The notes below the pieces were generated by a model that saw only the letters and a program-made list of their open reading frames with translations, did not search any database and was not told the origin of the DNA. This document shows, in pieces, positions 23,816 through 32,219 of a stretch of DNA of 64,000 nt; within the stretch, counting starts at the first letter, position 1, and each line of letters begins with the position of its first letter. The position numbers and the translations under genes were made by a program. Origin of the DNA: an uncultured Actinomycetes bacterium (GTDB lineage Bacteria > Actinomycetota > Acidimicrobiia > Acidimicrobiales > RAAP-2); assembly GCA_903924205.1 (NCBI GenBank), contig CAIYAP010000007.1, positions 186,001-250,000 on the forward strand. The letters run 5' to 3'.

Positions 23816-25473
23816 ATAACCGCGATGGCGGTCATCACGACCGGCTGACGGCGATACTTGCCGCCCATCAATCGACCGACCGTCTTGCGGGCAATCTTGT
23901 TGGCTTCCTCTTCGCTCAGCGAACCACTCTTCATGGCGGAGAGCAGGGCGTCTTCCACTTCGTTTTCGCAGTGACGTCGAATGTCCTCGGTGGACTTACC
24001 GTCAAACCATCCACGCATCGACACGGTGACACCTTCGAGCTTGAGCGACGGCCTCGTCGTGACGACACCGGCCACCTGCAACACGCCGTGCTCGGCGAGC
24101 ATGCGCCGTTCATCCAAAATCTGGTCGCTGGTGTCACCATCACCACCATCGATGTAGTGGTACTCCGCCGGAATCGTGCCCGCTCGCTTAATGCTGGAGG
24201 CGGAGACTTCCATCACGTCGCCGTCTTCGCAAATCCACACGTGGTCACTCGCGAGCCCCATCTCCACCGCGAGATCGGCATGGTGAATCATTTGTCGATA
24301 TTCACCGTGGATAGGGATGAAGTCCACCGGACGAATGAGTTGATGCAAGGTCTTTAGTTCACCCTGGCGGGCGTGACCCGAGGCGTGCACCGGCTCAATG
24401 TCCGAGTGAATTACTTCCGCGCCTAAACGGTGGAGATCGTCGATGACCCGACCAACCGACCACTCGTTACCTGGAATGGGATGACTCGACAAGATGATGG
24501 TGTCGGAGGCTCGCACGGAGAAGAAACGATCATCTTGGCGAGCGAGGCGCGACAGGGCGGCCATGGGTTCGCCCTGCGAACCCGTGCAGACCACTATCAC
24601 CGACGCGGGGTCAATGTCGTCGAGCGAATCGACAGAGACGAACGTCACCCCGTCGGCATCGATTTCACCGAGCTTTCGTCCCAGCTTGACGTTGGCCTCC
24701 ATGGATCGTCCCAATAGGCACACTTTGCGCCCCGACTCACGGGCGATGCGCAAAATCTGCTGTACGCGGTGAAGGTGGCTCGCGAAACAGGCAATCACAA
24801 TTCGGCGATCCTGGCGCTCCAGCACCAATCGGCGAAGCGTGACGCCAACTGACGACTCCGAGGCGGTGTAACCCGGTTGCTCGGCATTCGTCGAGTCCGC
24901 CAGCAAGAGTCGAACACCGGCGTCCCCCAAGGCGGCGAGACGAGCGATATCCGAGCGCCGATGATCGATGGGCGTTTGGTCGAATTTAAAGTCGCCCGAG
25001 TGGATGATGACACCCGCATCGGTGGTAATCGCCAACGCGTGAGCGGAGGGAACCGAGTGGGTCACCGGAATGAACTCGACGCGGAAACTGCCAATCTTTC
25101 GCGTTTCGCCGTCTTGCACTTCGACGTAGGCCACCGATCCGGGCAGCTTGGCTTCCATCAGACGGTGCTTCGCGAAACCAATCGTCAGCGGGGCGCCGTA
25201 GATGGTCGTGGGCACATCGCGCAAGAGGTAGCGAAGGGCGCCCGTGTGATCCTCGTGTCCGTGGGTGAGAACGACGCCGACCACTCGGTCGGCGCGCTCA
25301 ATCAGCCAGGTGAAGTCCGGCAGGATGATGTCGATGCCATACATCGAGGGCTCCGGGAACATGAGCCCCGCATCGACGACCAGAATGTCGCGCCCCTGCT
25401 CGATGGCCATGCAGTTTCGGCCAATTTCTCCGAGACCACCCAGGAAATAAATCTTGACGGAAGAATTAGCCAC
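23812..25473 (-). CDS. rnj: Ribonuclease J
   Basis: A 553-residue metallo-beta-lactamase/beta-CASP ribonuclease with 5'-3' exo- and endonuclease activity on RNA. Metal ligands are in LTHGHEDHTGAL and HSGDFKFD; beta-CASP motifs are in ACFASHLHRVQ and HASGHARQGE, and IPIHGEYRQM follows. A C-terminal dimerisation domain ends the protein. The GTG at 25473 gives the usual length and overlaps the dapA stop by eight bases. The dapA-RNase J order is the same as in M. tuberculosis. With PNPase at 32-34 kb it forms the core RNA decay set. Confidence 0.94.
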   Translation of the reverse strand: MANSSVKIYFLGGLGEIGRNCMAIEQGRDILVVDAGLMFPEPSMYGIDIILPDFTWLIERADRVVGVVLTHGHEDHTGALRYLLRDVPTTIYGAPLTIGFAKHRLMEAKLPGSVAYVEVQDGETRKIGSFRVEFIPVTHSVPSAHALAITTDAGVIIHSGDFKFDQTPIDHRRSDIARLAALGDAGVRLLLADSTNAEQPGYTASESSVGVTLRRLVLERQDRRIVIACFASHLHRVQQILRIARESGRKVCLLGRSMEANVKLGRKLGEIDADGVTFVSVDSLDDIDPASVIVVCTGSQGEPMAALSRLARQDDRFFSVRASDTIILSSHPIPGNEWSVGRVIDDLHRLGAEVIHSDIEPVHASGHARQGELKTLHQLIRPVDFIPIHGEYRQMIHHADLAVEMGLASDHVWICEDGDVMEVSASSIKRAGTIPAEYHYIDGGDGDTSDQILDERRMLAEHGVLQVAGVVTTRPSLKLEGVTVSMRGWFDGKSTEDIRRHCENEVEDALLSAMKSGSLSEEEANKIARKTVGRLMGGKYRRQPVVMTAIAVI

Positions 25474-26362
25474 GGGCAACAACGATCGCAGCGACCACCG
25501 ACGCGGCACGAGCCACAATTTCTTCATCGGCGTTACCGAGCGGCAGTCGGCACTCCCCTACCTCGAGGCCGAGATAACGCATCGCAGCCTTTGACGGAAT
25601 GGGGTTCGGATATGCGTCGCTGCCCTCAAAGGCGCAGCTCTCGCGCAAGGCTTCATTTACCGCGCGGGCTCGTGACCAGTCCCCTGCGAGTGCGGCGCGA
25701 ACCATGGCAGCGAACTCTACCCCCGCCCAATGTGCGGCCACCGAGACTACGCCTACGGCGCCCACCGAGATAAAGGGCAACGTCAACGCATCATCACCGG
25801 AGTAGAGGTCAAAGCGGTCACCTAGTTGTGATGTGACGTGGGCGGCACCGGCGAGATCGCCACTGGCATCTTTCAGCGCCACGACGTGCGTATAGCGCTG
25901 AGCCACGGAGATGGTCGTCTCCGCCGCAATCTTGCGACCCGCGCGCGATGGAATGTCATACAGCATGATGGGCAAATCGGTGGCCTCGGCCACCGCCGAG
26001 AAGTGGGCGGCAATACCAGTTTGGCTGGGACGCGCATAGGCCGGGGTGGTGCACAAGATGCCCGCCACCCCGGTCGTTGACGCGGCGGCGGTCAGCGCCA
26101 CGGAACGGGCGGTGTCGGACGACGTCGAGCCCGCCAACACCGGAATCGTGACCGCCGAGGCGACCACCCGGAAGAGTTCAAGCTTTTCCTCGTCACTCAG
26201 TGCGGTGCCTTCACCCGTCGAACCCGCGACGACGAGCCCATCAGATCCGTGAGCCGCGAGGTAGTGCGCTAATTCGGCCGTGCCGTCAAAATTAACCGAG
26301 CCGTCACGATGAAAGGGCGTCACCATGGCGGTGACCACGTGGCCGAAGCGCGGTGAGGTCAT
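25466..26362 (-). CDS. dapA: 4-Hydroxy-tetrahydrodipicolinate synthase
   Basis: A 298-residue class I aldolase that condenses pyruvate with aspartate semialdehyde, the first committed step to DAP/lysine. The Schiff-base Lys is in VALKDASGD, the catalytic Tyr in MLYDIPSRAG, and the signature GSTGEGTALSDEEK is present. The ATG at 26362 has TAGGTT six bases upstream, so a leaderless transcript of dapA-rnj is predicted. The di-iron protein and TetR genes separate it from dapB. Confidence 0.95.
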   Translation of the reverse strand: MTSPRFGHVVTAMVTPFHRDGSVNFDGTAELAHYLAAHGSDGLVVAGSTGEGTALSDEEKLELFRVVASAVTIPVLAGSTSSDTARSVALTAAASTTGVAGILCTTPAYARPSQTGIAAHFSAVAEATDLPIMLYDIPSRAGRKIAAETTISVAQRYTHVVALKDASGDLAGAAHVTSQLGDRFDLYSGDDALTLPFISVGAVGVVSVAAHWAGVEFAAMVRAALAGDWSRARAVNEALRESCAFEGSDAYPNPIPSKAAMRYLGLEVGECRLPLGNADEEIVARAASVVAAIVVARG

Positions 26363-26368
26363 GAGTCG

Positions 26369-26374
26369 AACCTA
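26369..26374 (-). promoter_or_regulatory. Leaderless -10 box of dapA
   Basis: TAGGTT six bases before the ATG at 26362, inside the 34-base gap after the di-iron protein gene. Confidence 0.5.
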
Positions 26375-26396
26375 CCAGCGAGACTTGTCTCGGCCG

Positions 26397-27548
26397 TTAC
26401 ACCTGACGATCAACGGGTGAACTGTCGGCGTTGGCGTCCACGTCCAACGTGGTGTCTTCCCAATCTTCAAAGGCAATGACGCCCATCTCGGTGAACTTCG
26501 TGCGCAGCCAGCCGTCCGCTGCGTCGAGCAGACCTAGCTTTTTACAGTTCGGAACGATTTTCGAGAAGAGTAGCGACTGAAACTCGACGCGCGAGGGGTC
26601 CAGCAGGGTGACCTGGGCCGCTTCGCGCATCGGCACACCGAGACGATCCCACACTTCCTGACCCTGCATGCGGTCACGCATGCGAAGCGCTGCCTCAAAG
26701 GCGAACTCCTGGCGCTCGCGAATCTCCGCTGCCGTCATGTCGGCGTAAATCTCCTGCAGGCTGAGAACCCCAAAAGCCACGTGGCGTGCCTCGTCTGCCA
26801 TGACGTAGCGAAGCAGTTTCTTGAGCAGTGGCTCCGTCGACATTTGGTGCATGAAACCGAAGGCGGCGAGGGCCAAACCTTCCACCATGATCTGCATGCC
26901 GAGATACGTCATGTCCCAGCGCGAATCCTCAACGATATTGTCGAGCAAGAGACCTAAGTGGCCATTCATCGCGTAGTGACCCGACAGTTTGGTGTCGAGA
27001 TAGCGAGAAAATACTTCGACGTGACGAGCTTCATCCATCACTTGCGTCGCGGCGTAGTACTTAGCGTCAATCCATGGCACCGTTTCGACAATCTTCGCGG
27101 TGCACAGCAGAGCCCCCTGCTCGCCGTGCATGAACTGGCTCAGCATCCAGTTCTGATACTCCATGTTCAACGTGACCCATTCCTTCTCGCCCCAGAGATT
27201 GAGAGAAGTTCCCGACAAGTCGGCGTCGGCTAACGGCCCGCGACCACCTTCGAGGTAGGCCTGGTGGGCCATGGCCTCTTGGTCCACCTCGGTATCCCAC
27301 GGAAGGTCGGTCGCGCCGTTCCACTGGCTGCGCTTGGCTTTTTCATAGAGCTTGTCGAGACCCGGGCGAGCGGCCTTTTCGTAGTCCCACGTGAAGATGG
27401 CCGGACAGGTATCCGCCACCACGCGCATGCCCTCGGGCTCTTCAGAACCGACGAGTTGGAAGATAGCTTCCATGTCGTTGATCTCGTCGCGACCAATGAT
27501 GTCGCGATTGCTCCCCAGTGAAGCCACGCTGTCGTCTAGTGATGTCAT
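26397..27548 (-). CDS. Ferritin-like di-iron protein
   Basis: A 383-residue soluble helical protein with a complete ferritin-like di-iron site. The ligands are Glu143 (HGEQGALL), Glu173-x-x-His176 (MDEARHVEVF), Glu223 (MVEGLAL) and Glu253-x-x-His256 (ADEARHVAFG). This ligand order is shared by ribonucleotide reductase R2, AurF-like N-oxygenases and uncharacterised ferritin-like proteins. It is not R2, since no radical Tyr context or C-terminal tail is evident. The ATG at 27548 has AAGGGGGG just upstream. It follows the double TetR gene by 41 bases and is probably its target, an oxygenase or reductase of unknown substrate. Confidence 0.78.
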   Translation of the reverse strand: MTSLDDSVASLGSNRDIIGRDEINDMEAIFQLVGSEEPEGMRVVADTCPAIFTWDYEKAARPGLDKLYEKAKRSQWNGATDLPWDTEVDQEAMAHQAYLEGGRGPLADADLSGTSLNLWGEKEWVTLNMEYQNWMLSQFMHGEQGALLCTAKIVETVPWIDAKYYAATQVMDEARHVEVFSRYLDTKLSGHYAMNGHLGLLLDNIVEDSRWDMTYLGMQIMVEGLALAAFGFMHQMSTEPLLKKLLRYVMADEARHVAFGVLSLQEIYADMTAAEIRERQEFAFEAALRMRDRMQGQEVWDRLGVPMREAAQVTLLDPSRVEFQSLLFSKIVPNCKKLGLLDAADGWLRTKFTEMGVIAFEDWEDTTLDVDANADSSPVDRQV

Positions 27549-27589
27549 TCTTGCCCCCCTTGGCATAATGAACTCGTCCCCGTTTTTTA

Positions 27590-28771
27590 TCACACGACAT
27601 CGGGCGAATTGGTCGGCAATGCGACCAATTCAGCGACCCCACCCGCGAGGTGCCGCCCGTAGAAACGCTCGATGCTGCCCCACGACTCGAAGTTGAGCTC
27701 GGGGCTGGGATCCATCCAGTACGACACGGCGATTCGCAGCACCCAGTCCACCAATCGTTCGGAAGCCTCGGTGCCCACCCACACCGTGAGAAGCGGCGCC
27801 ACGTGGGCAGTGATGACAGCGAAGTTCCTTTGACCCTTGGCGAATCGCAATTGATCTCGCAAGATTTCTGGCTGACGATCGCGCAGGGCCACCATGATGG
27901 GACTGAATTCGCCATATCGTCCCAGTTCACCCAAGATGGAGACGAGTGCACCATCGAGAGTCTCGGCTCGCGTGACAACCTGAGCGATACGCGCCAAGAC
28001 GCGACCTCGTTCAATTTCGATCGTCGTCGCGACCAGGGAACTACGCCCTCCCGGGAATGTTCGGTACAAGGTGGCACGAGAAATATGTGCCCGTTGGGCA
28101 ATGGCCTCCATCGATAATGAGGCACCGTCGATATATGCATCCATCAGTGCGGTAGCCACTCGCTGGTAGATGGTTGAATCCACCGCCGACGGCACGACGC
28201 TGCGCGCCCTGGCACGACGCGTCACGGCATTGGTCACGTGAGGGGACATTTCGCACTTCACCAGATCTTCAACTTGGCGACGATTATCAAAGCGCCACGA
28301 GCCAGGCGTCGACATGAACGACAGGGCTATTCGGGCCAGATAACGAGACCGCTCCTCGCGACACGGCCCGTCGGGGAGCTGTTCGGCGATGAAGGTGGCG
28401 ATCACGACCGTGATCTGACCCACCAAGTCGTCCAACACCTCATCCAGTGTTTCGGCATCTTCATCGAGGGCGACATTCAAAATTGGATGCGACATGATTT
28501 GGCGACGCGCGTGCATCAATCCGGTCACCATGAGGTCGCTGACATCGGTGACGCCACGAACACGCTCATAGAGGTCACGAAAGAATTCGTCAAACTCTCG
28601 ACGCAACAACGCCTCCACGATTTCGTGGCGACCCCCAGGAAAAGCTCGATACAGCGTTGATCGCGAAATTTCCGCCCGAGTCGCAATGCCATCGGCCGTT
28701 AACGCCGTAAATCCACTCACTGCCACGCACCGTTGAGTGGCGTTGAGGATCGCCTCGATAACGTCGGTCAC
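27590..28771 (-). CDS. Fused double TetR-type regulator
   Basis: A 393-residue protein holding two complete TetR units head to tail. The first HTH (about residues 5-50) contains ADGIATRAEISRSTLYRAF and the second (about 202-247) contains MEAIAQRAHISRATLYRTF, each followed by PGGR and a helical ligand/dimer domain of about 140 residues. An ordinary TetR protein is about 200 residues, so this is a tandem duplication read as one chain and may bind DNA as a monomer-like pseudo-dimer. The GTG overlaps the dapB stop (GTGA). The adjacent downstream di-iron gene is the likely target. Confidence 0.85.
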   Translation of the reverse strand: MTDVIEAILNATQRCVAVSGFTALTADGIATRAEISRSTLYRAFPGGRHEIVEALLRREFDEFFRDLYERVRGVTDVSDLMVTGLMHARRQIMSHPILNVALDEDAETLDEVLDDLVGQITVVIATFIAEQLPDGPCREERSRYLARIALSFMSTPGSWRFDNRRQVEDLVKCEMSPHVTNAVTRRARARSVVPSAVDSTIYQRVATALMDAYIDGASLSMEAIAQRAHISRATLYRTFPGGRSSLVATTIEIERGRVLARIAQVVTRAETLDGALVSILGELGRYGEFSPIMVALRDRQPEILRDQLRFAKGQRNFAVITAHVAPLLTVWVGTEASERLVDWVLRIAVSYWMDPSPELNFESWGSIERFYGRHLAGGVAELVALPTNSPDVV

Positions 28772-29532
28772 AACAGTGGGTCGAGCCCCACGGTCAGTCC
28801 CGGGAAACGGTGAATATTGCGAATGGCGAGAAGAACGCCCGCGGCGAAACTCGATCGGTCATACGCATCATGTCGAATGGTGAGACCTTCGCCCACTCCC
28901 CCGAAGATGACCTCCTGGTGAGCGGTCATGGCGGGCATGCGAACCGCGTGAATGCGAATTCCGTCAATCTCTGCGCCCCGTGAACCCTCGTGCGGCTCGC
29001 GCGTCGTGGGCTCACACATCGGTGGGTGGCTCGCGGACTTGCGGGCGTTCGCTATCCGCGTGGCCGTGTCGATCGCCGTTCCCGATGGGGCATCGACCTT
29101 TCGATCGTGGTGATACTCAATAATCTCGACGCGCGGGAAATAACGTGCCGCTTCGACCGCGAAGCGCTGGGCCAGCACCGCACCCAGGGCGAAATTGGCG
29201 GCCACCAGAAGGTGCCCGTTCACGAAGTCGCGTTGCCATTGGGCAATATCCGCGTCAGTGAAACCGGTGGTACCCACGATGACGGGTATATCCCGCGCCG
29301 CCGCCCAGGCGATCGTCTCGCGGGCAGTGTCGACGGTTGAAAAGTCGACCACGACATCCACCGTGCCCTCATCGACGTCATCCAACGACGTCACGTGATG
29401 GGCACCAAAAAGTTGATCGGGAACGCGAACATCGACAAGGGCGGCGACCTGGATGTCCTCTTCGCCGGCGAGGGCCGAGGAAATCATCTGGCCCATGCGT
29501 CCCGCCGCACCCACTACCGCAACCCGTGTCAT
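28768..29532 (-). CDS. dapB: 4-Hydroxy-tetrahydrodipicolinate reductase
   Basis: A 254-residue NAD(P)H-dependent reductase following DapA in DAP synthesis. The nucleotide-binding GAAGRMGQMI is at residues 8-17, GTTGFTDAD lies in the cofactor cleft, and the catalytic and substrate motif EYHHDRKVDAPSGTA is intact. The ATG at 29532 is chosen for the normal N-terminus (MTRVAVVGAAGRMG), with a TAGCGT box seven bases upstream. It is followed by the double TetR gene with a four-base overlap. Confidence 0.94.
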   Translation of the reverse strand: MTRVAVVGAAGRMGQMISSALAGEEDIQVAALVDVRVPDQLFGAHHVTSLDDVDEGTVDVVVDFSTVDTARETIAWAAARDIPVIVGTTGFTDADIAQWQRDFVNGHLLVAANFALGAVLAQRFAVEAARYFPRVEIIEYHHDRKVDAPSGTAIDTATRIANARKSASHPPMCEPTTREPHEGSRGAEIDGIRIHAVRMPAMTAHQEVIFGGVGEGLTIRHDAYDRSSFAAGVLLAIRNIHRFPGLTVGLDPLL

Positions 29533-29539
29533 ACCCCAA

Positions 29540-29545
29540 ACGCTA
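29540..29545 (-). promoter_or_regulatory. Leaderless -10 box of dapB
   Basis: TAGCGT seven bases before the ATG at 29532. Confidence 0.45.
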
Positions 29546-29638
29546 CCCCCGATGGCAGTCGACAACCGGATACCGTTCGTGTGAGAAGGTATATCTCGCA
29601 CGGTTCACCGTTACGGGTGCCGACAGACACCCTCTGGG

Positions 29639-29644
29639 TACACT
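29639..29644 (+). promoter_or_regulatory. Possible -10 box of the GT-C gene pair
   Basis: TACACT 30 bases before the GTG start, leaving room for a short leader with the AGGAG at 29664-29668. No clear -35 was seen. Confidence 0.3.
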
Positions 29645-29674
29645 CGCCATGTTCCAGAACGAGAGGAGATGGTC

Positions 29675-30856
29675 GTGGCGAACAGTCCCCTGCGTCTTTC
29701 ATCGTGGAACAACATCGGCAACACGATGGAACGAGCCGTCCTCAATCCTCAATGGCAGGAGCCCGAACCGTTTCGTCTGGCCGAGTTGTGGAGCCCCCTC
29801 GCGATTTTCCTACTGTCCCGGCTGTACGTCCTGTGCATGTTCCTCGGCGTCTCGCGGCTCACCAAGAGCACGCTGACCCGTCTTTTGAAGTCCTGGGATT
29901 CCAGTTGGTACCTTTCCGTCGCTCAACACGGCTACGTCACCACCATTCCGCCAGGGTCCGGTGACATCGCCCAGTGCAATTTGGGCTTCTTCCCCCTGTG
30001 GCCGCTCCTGATTCGCCTGGTCCATGCCGTGACAGGCCTGAGTTGGCCCACCAGTGCGATTGCCGCGACTTTTGTGTCCGGATCGATGGCGGCCATCGCC
30101 GTCTGGTTGCTGCTGCGTTCAACGGGCACACTTTCGGCATCTCGCCGGGGGCTTTCGCTCGTGATGTTTACCCCGGGAGCGATTGCCCTCACCTTGCTGT
30201 ACTCCGAGGGGCTCATCGTGACCTTCGGCTTTATCGCTCTCTTGCTCGTTCGACGTCGCCAGTGGGAGGGGGCAGCCATCGCGGCGGCCCTGTGCTCATT
30301 GTGCGACCCCGTCGGAGGTGCGGCAGTAGCCGCCGTCATCATTGTCGCGCTGTGGACCGCATATCGCGAGAAATCGTGGCGCTCTCTTAGCGCCGTGGCG
30401 ATCGCCCCGCTCGGCATTATCAGCTTCTTCACCTACCTCCACTTCCACGCCGGGAGTTTCTTCGCGTGGTTTAACGCGCAGCGCACGGGATGGCAGGGCG
30501 GTACCTATTTCCTCGGGGCACCGAAGGCAATCATGGCTTTCATTCAGCACGGGTTCTTTAACCTCAATCCGCCGGTGAAGACGCTGAGCCTCCTCTTTGC
30601 GATTGCCATCTTGATCTTGTTCTTCCGGGTCAAGCCCCCGCTCAGTGTGGTGGCCTATTCCATCACGGTGCTCTTCTTGGGACTCCTCTCCCCCATCATC
30701 GGAATTACCCCTCGACTATTGCTGCGAGACTCACCCATGTTGGCCTTGGTGGGCTCACGACTAAACCGACGCTGGTTCGGAATCGTCTTGGCGGGCTCGT
30801 GCGCCATCTTGGGCTATCTCGTCATCGTGTCGGCCACGATTGTGTGGACCCCATGA
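29675..30856 (+). CDS. GT-C membrane mannosyltransferase, PIG-V-like
   Basis: A 393-residue polytopic membrane protein with about nine or ten hydrophobic segments. The loop after the first segment reads SWDSSWYLSVAQHGY, the WD...YxxIAxxGY motif of PIG-V-type mannosyltransferases that use lipid-linked mannose. GFFPLWPLLIR and PGAIALTLLYSEGL are further family-like segments. The GTG at 29675 is chosen because AGGAG ends six bases upstream; the ATG at 29669 touches that site. It ends in an ATGA overlap with the next GT-C gene, so both enzymes are made together for envelope glycolipid or glycoprotein work. Confidence 0.75.
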   Translation: MANSPLRLSSWNNIGNTMERAVLNPQWQEPEPFRLAELWSPLAIFLLSRLYVLCMFLGVSRLTKSTLTRLLKSWDSSWYLSVAQHGYVTTIPPGSGDIAQCNLGFFPLWPLLIRLVHAVTGLSWPTSAIAATFVSGSMAAIAVWLLLRSTGTLSASRRGLSLVMFTPGAIALTLLYSEGLIVTFGFIALLLVRRRQWEGAAIAAALCSLCDPVGGAAVAAVIIVALWTAYREKSWRSLSAVAIAPLGIISFFTYLHFHAGSFFAWFNAQRTGWQGGTYFLGAPKAIMAFIQHGFFNLNPPVKTLSLLFAIAILILFFRVKPPLSVVAYSITVLFLGLLSPIIGITPRLLLRDSPMLALVGSRLNRRWFGIVLAGSCAILGYLVIVSATIVWTP

Positions 30857-32142
30857 ACCTGCGCCGCAACTCGTCATCCCCCTACCCGCTTCCGGCACCG
30901 CGAACGAGCCGCGCTACTCAATGGGTCCTCGCTCTCAACGAAGATCACCCTCTGGCCGTTATCGCCCTCGGGACCGTGGTGGGCGCCATCATGGCCGTCC
31001 TCGTCTACACCCAGAGCTTGAGGGAGTTCTACCTCGACTTTCGGGTGTATTTCCTTGGCGCCCAGAATCTGTTCAATCCTCACCTCTACGAACTGAAGTC
31101 CAACTTCGACCTTCATTTTCCGTTTACGTACCCCCCCGTCGCCGCCATTTTCTTTTGGCCGTTAACACTCCTTTCTTTTCATGGGGCCGCCTTTGTCTGG
31201 ACGACGGTGACCATCGCCGCCCTGGCATTCATCGTTCGGATGAGTTTGCGAATGGCTCGACCCGATATCTCTGAACGTGGGCTCCACACGGCCACCTTTC
31301 TTATGACGGGGTTGGTGGTCGCTCTGGAACCGATCTGGCAAAACTTTCACTTTGGTCAGGTCAATATCGTCCTGGGTGCCATGACCCTGCTCGATGTGAT
31401 GGACAGACCGCATCGTCGCCTACCTCGCGGAATCTTGTTGGCCCTCGCGACCTCCATCAAGCTGATTCCGGGAATTTTCATCCTCTACCTATTTCTTCGT
31501 CGGGATTATCGGGCGGCGATCACGGCCGGGGCCACCGTGGTTTTTCTGAACGTGCTGGCCTTTGCGCTGAATCACGAAGCAACGTTTAATTACTGGACGA
31601 AGTACGCCTTCAACCCGGAGCGCATGGGCGGAGTCCTCTACAACTCCAATCAATCGATTCGTGGATCCATCCAACGCCTGGCCCACCACGCGATTAGCCC
31701 ATCGGTGTGCACCGGCCTGTCGGTACTCGTACTCATCGTGGGCCTCGTCATCGCGGTGTGCATTGCCGCTCGGCGTTCGCAATTGGCGGCCATCGTTACC
31801 GTGGGCATCACCGGCGACTTAGTGTCACCTATTTCGTGGTCTCACCACTTGATCTGGTTCATCCCCCTGTTGGCCTGGCTCACGCTGGCCCATGATCGCC
31901 CTCGAGGTGGGCCGCTTTTTGCGGGAGCCATTGTCGTGGGTAGCGTGACCGTTGGCGGCAGCACCAATAGCGTCATTTGGATTCCACCCCATGTGGGATC
32001 GACCACCCTGCACTGGACAGCTTTTCAAAGCGTGGTGGGGAACTTCGACTTCTTCGTCATGCTGCTCACTCTCGCCATCATGGCTAGTGGGATGCGTTCC
32101 GCACGTGCGTGGACCCACGCGACATCGCAAACCTCGAACTAG
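30853..32142 (+). CDS. GT-C glycosyltransferase, GT87 / DUF2029 type
   Basis: A 429-residue integral membrane mannosyltransferase-like protein of the GT87 (PimE-like) group with about ten hydrophobic segments. The periplasmic DFRVYFLGAQNLFNPHLYEL loop carries the acidic catalytic residue after the first segment, and FPFTYPPVAAIFFWPL and QVNIVLGAMTLLD are family hallmarks. A conserved WSHHLIWFIPLLAW lies near the end. The ATG at 30853 overlaps the previous stop (ATGA). PimE in mycobacteria adds a mannose to phosphatidylinositol mannosides; the acceptor here is unknown. Confidence 0.8.
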   Translation: MNLRRNSSSPYPLPAPRTSRATQWVLALNEDHPLAVIALGTVVGAIMAVLVYTQSLREFYLDFRVYFLGAQNLFNPHLYELKSNFDLHFPFTYPPVAAIFFWPLTLLSFHGAAFVWTTVTIAALAFIVRMSLRMARPDISERGLHTATFLMTGLVVALEPIWQNFHFGQVNIVLGAMTLLDVMDRPHRRLPRGILLALATSIKLIPGIFILYLFLRRDYRAAITAGATVVFLNVLAFALNHEATFNYWTKYAFNPERMGGVLYNSNQSIRGSIQRLAHHAISPSVCTGLSVLVLIVGLVIAVCIAARRSQLAAIVTVGITGDLVSPISWSHHLIWFIPLLAWLTLAHDRPRGGPLFAGAIVVGSVTVGGSTNSVIWIPPHVGSTTLHWTAFQSVVGNFDFFVMLLTLAIMASGMRSARAWTHATSQTSN

Positions 32143-32173
32143 AACTTTCTCCCGGGCGAGCCACTCAGATATA

Positions 32174-32208
32174 CAAAATGGCCCCGGGGAATCCCCGGGG
32201 CCATTTTG
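32174..32208. terminator. Bidirectional rho-independent terminator
   Basis: A 16-bp stem (32174-32189 with 32193-32208) with a three-base loop; the core is GGCCCCGGGG. TTTT ends the arm on the plus strand and AAAA begins it, so it can stop both the GT-C transcript (plus) and the pnp transcript (minus). Confidence 0.88.
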
Positions 32209-32219
32209 CGAATCTCTGC

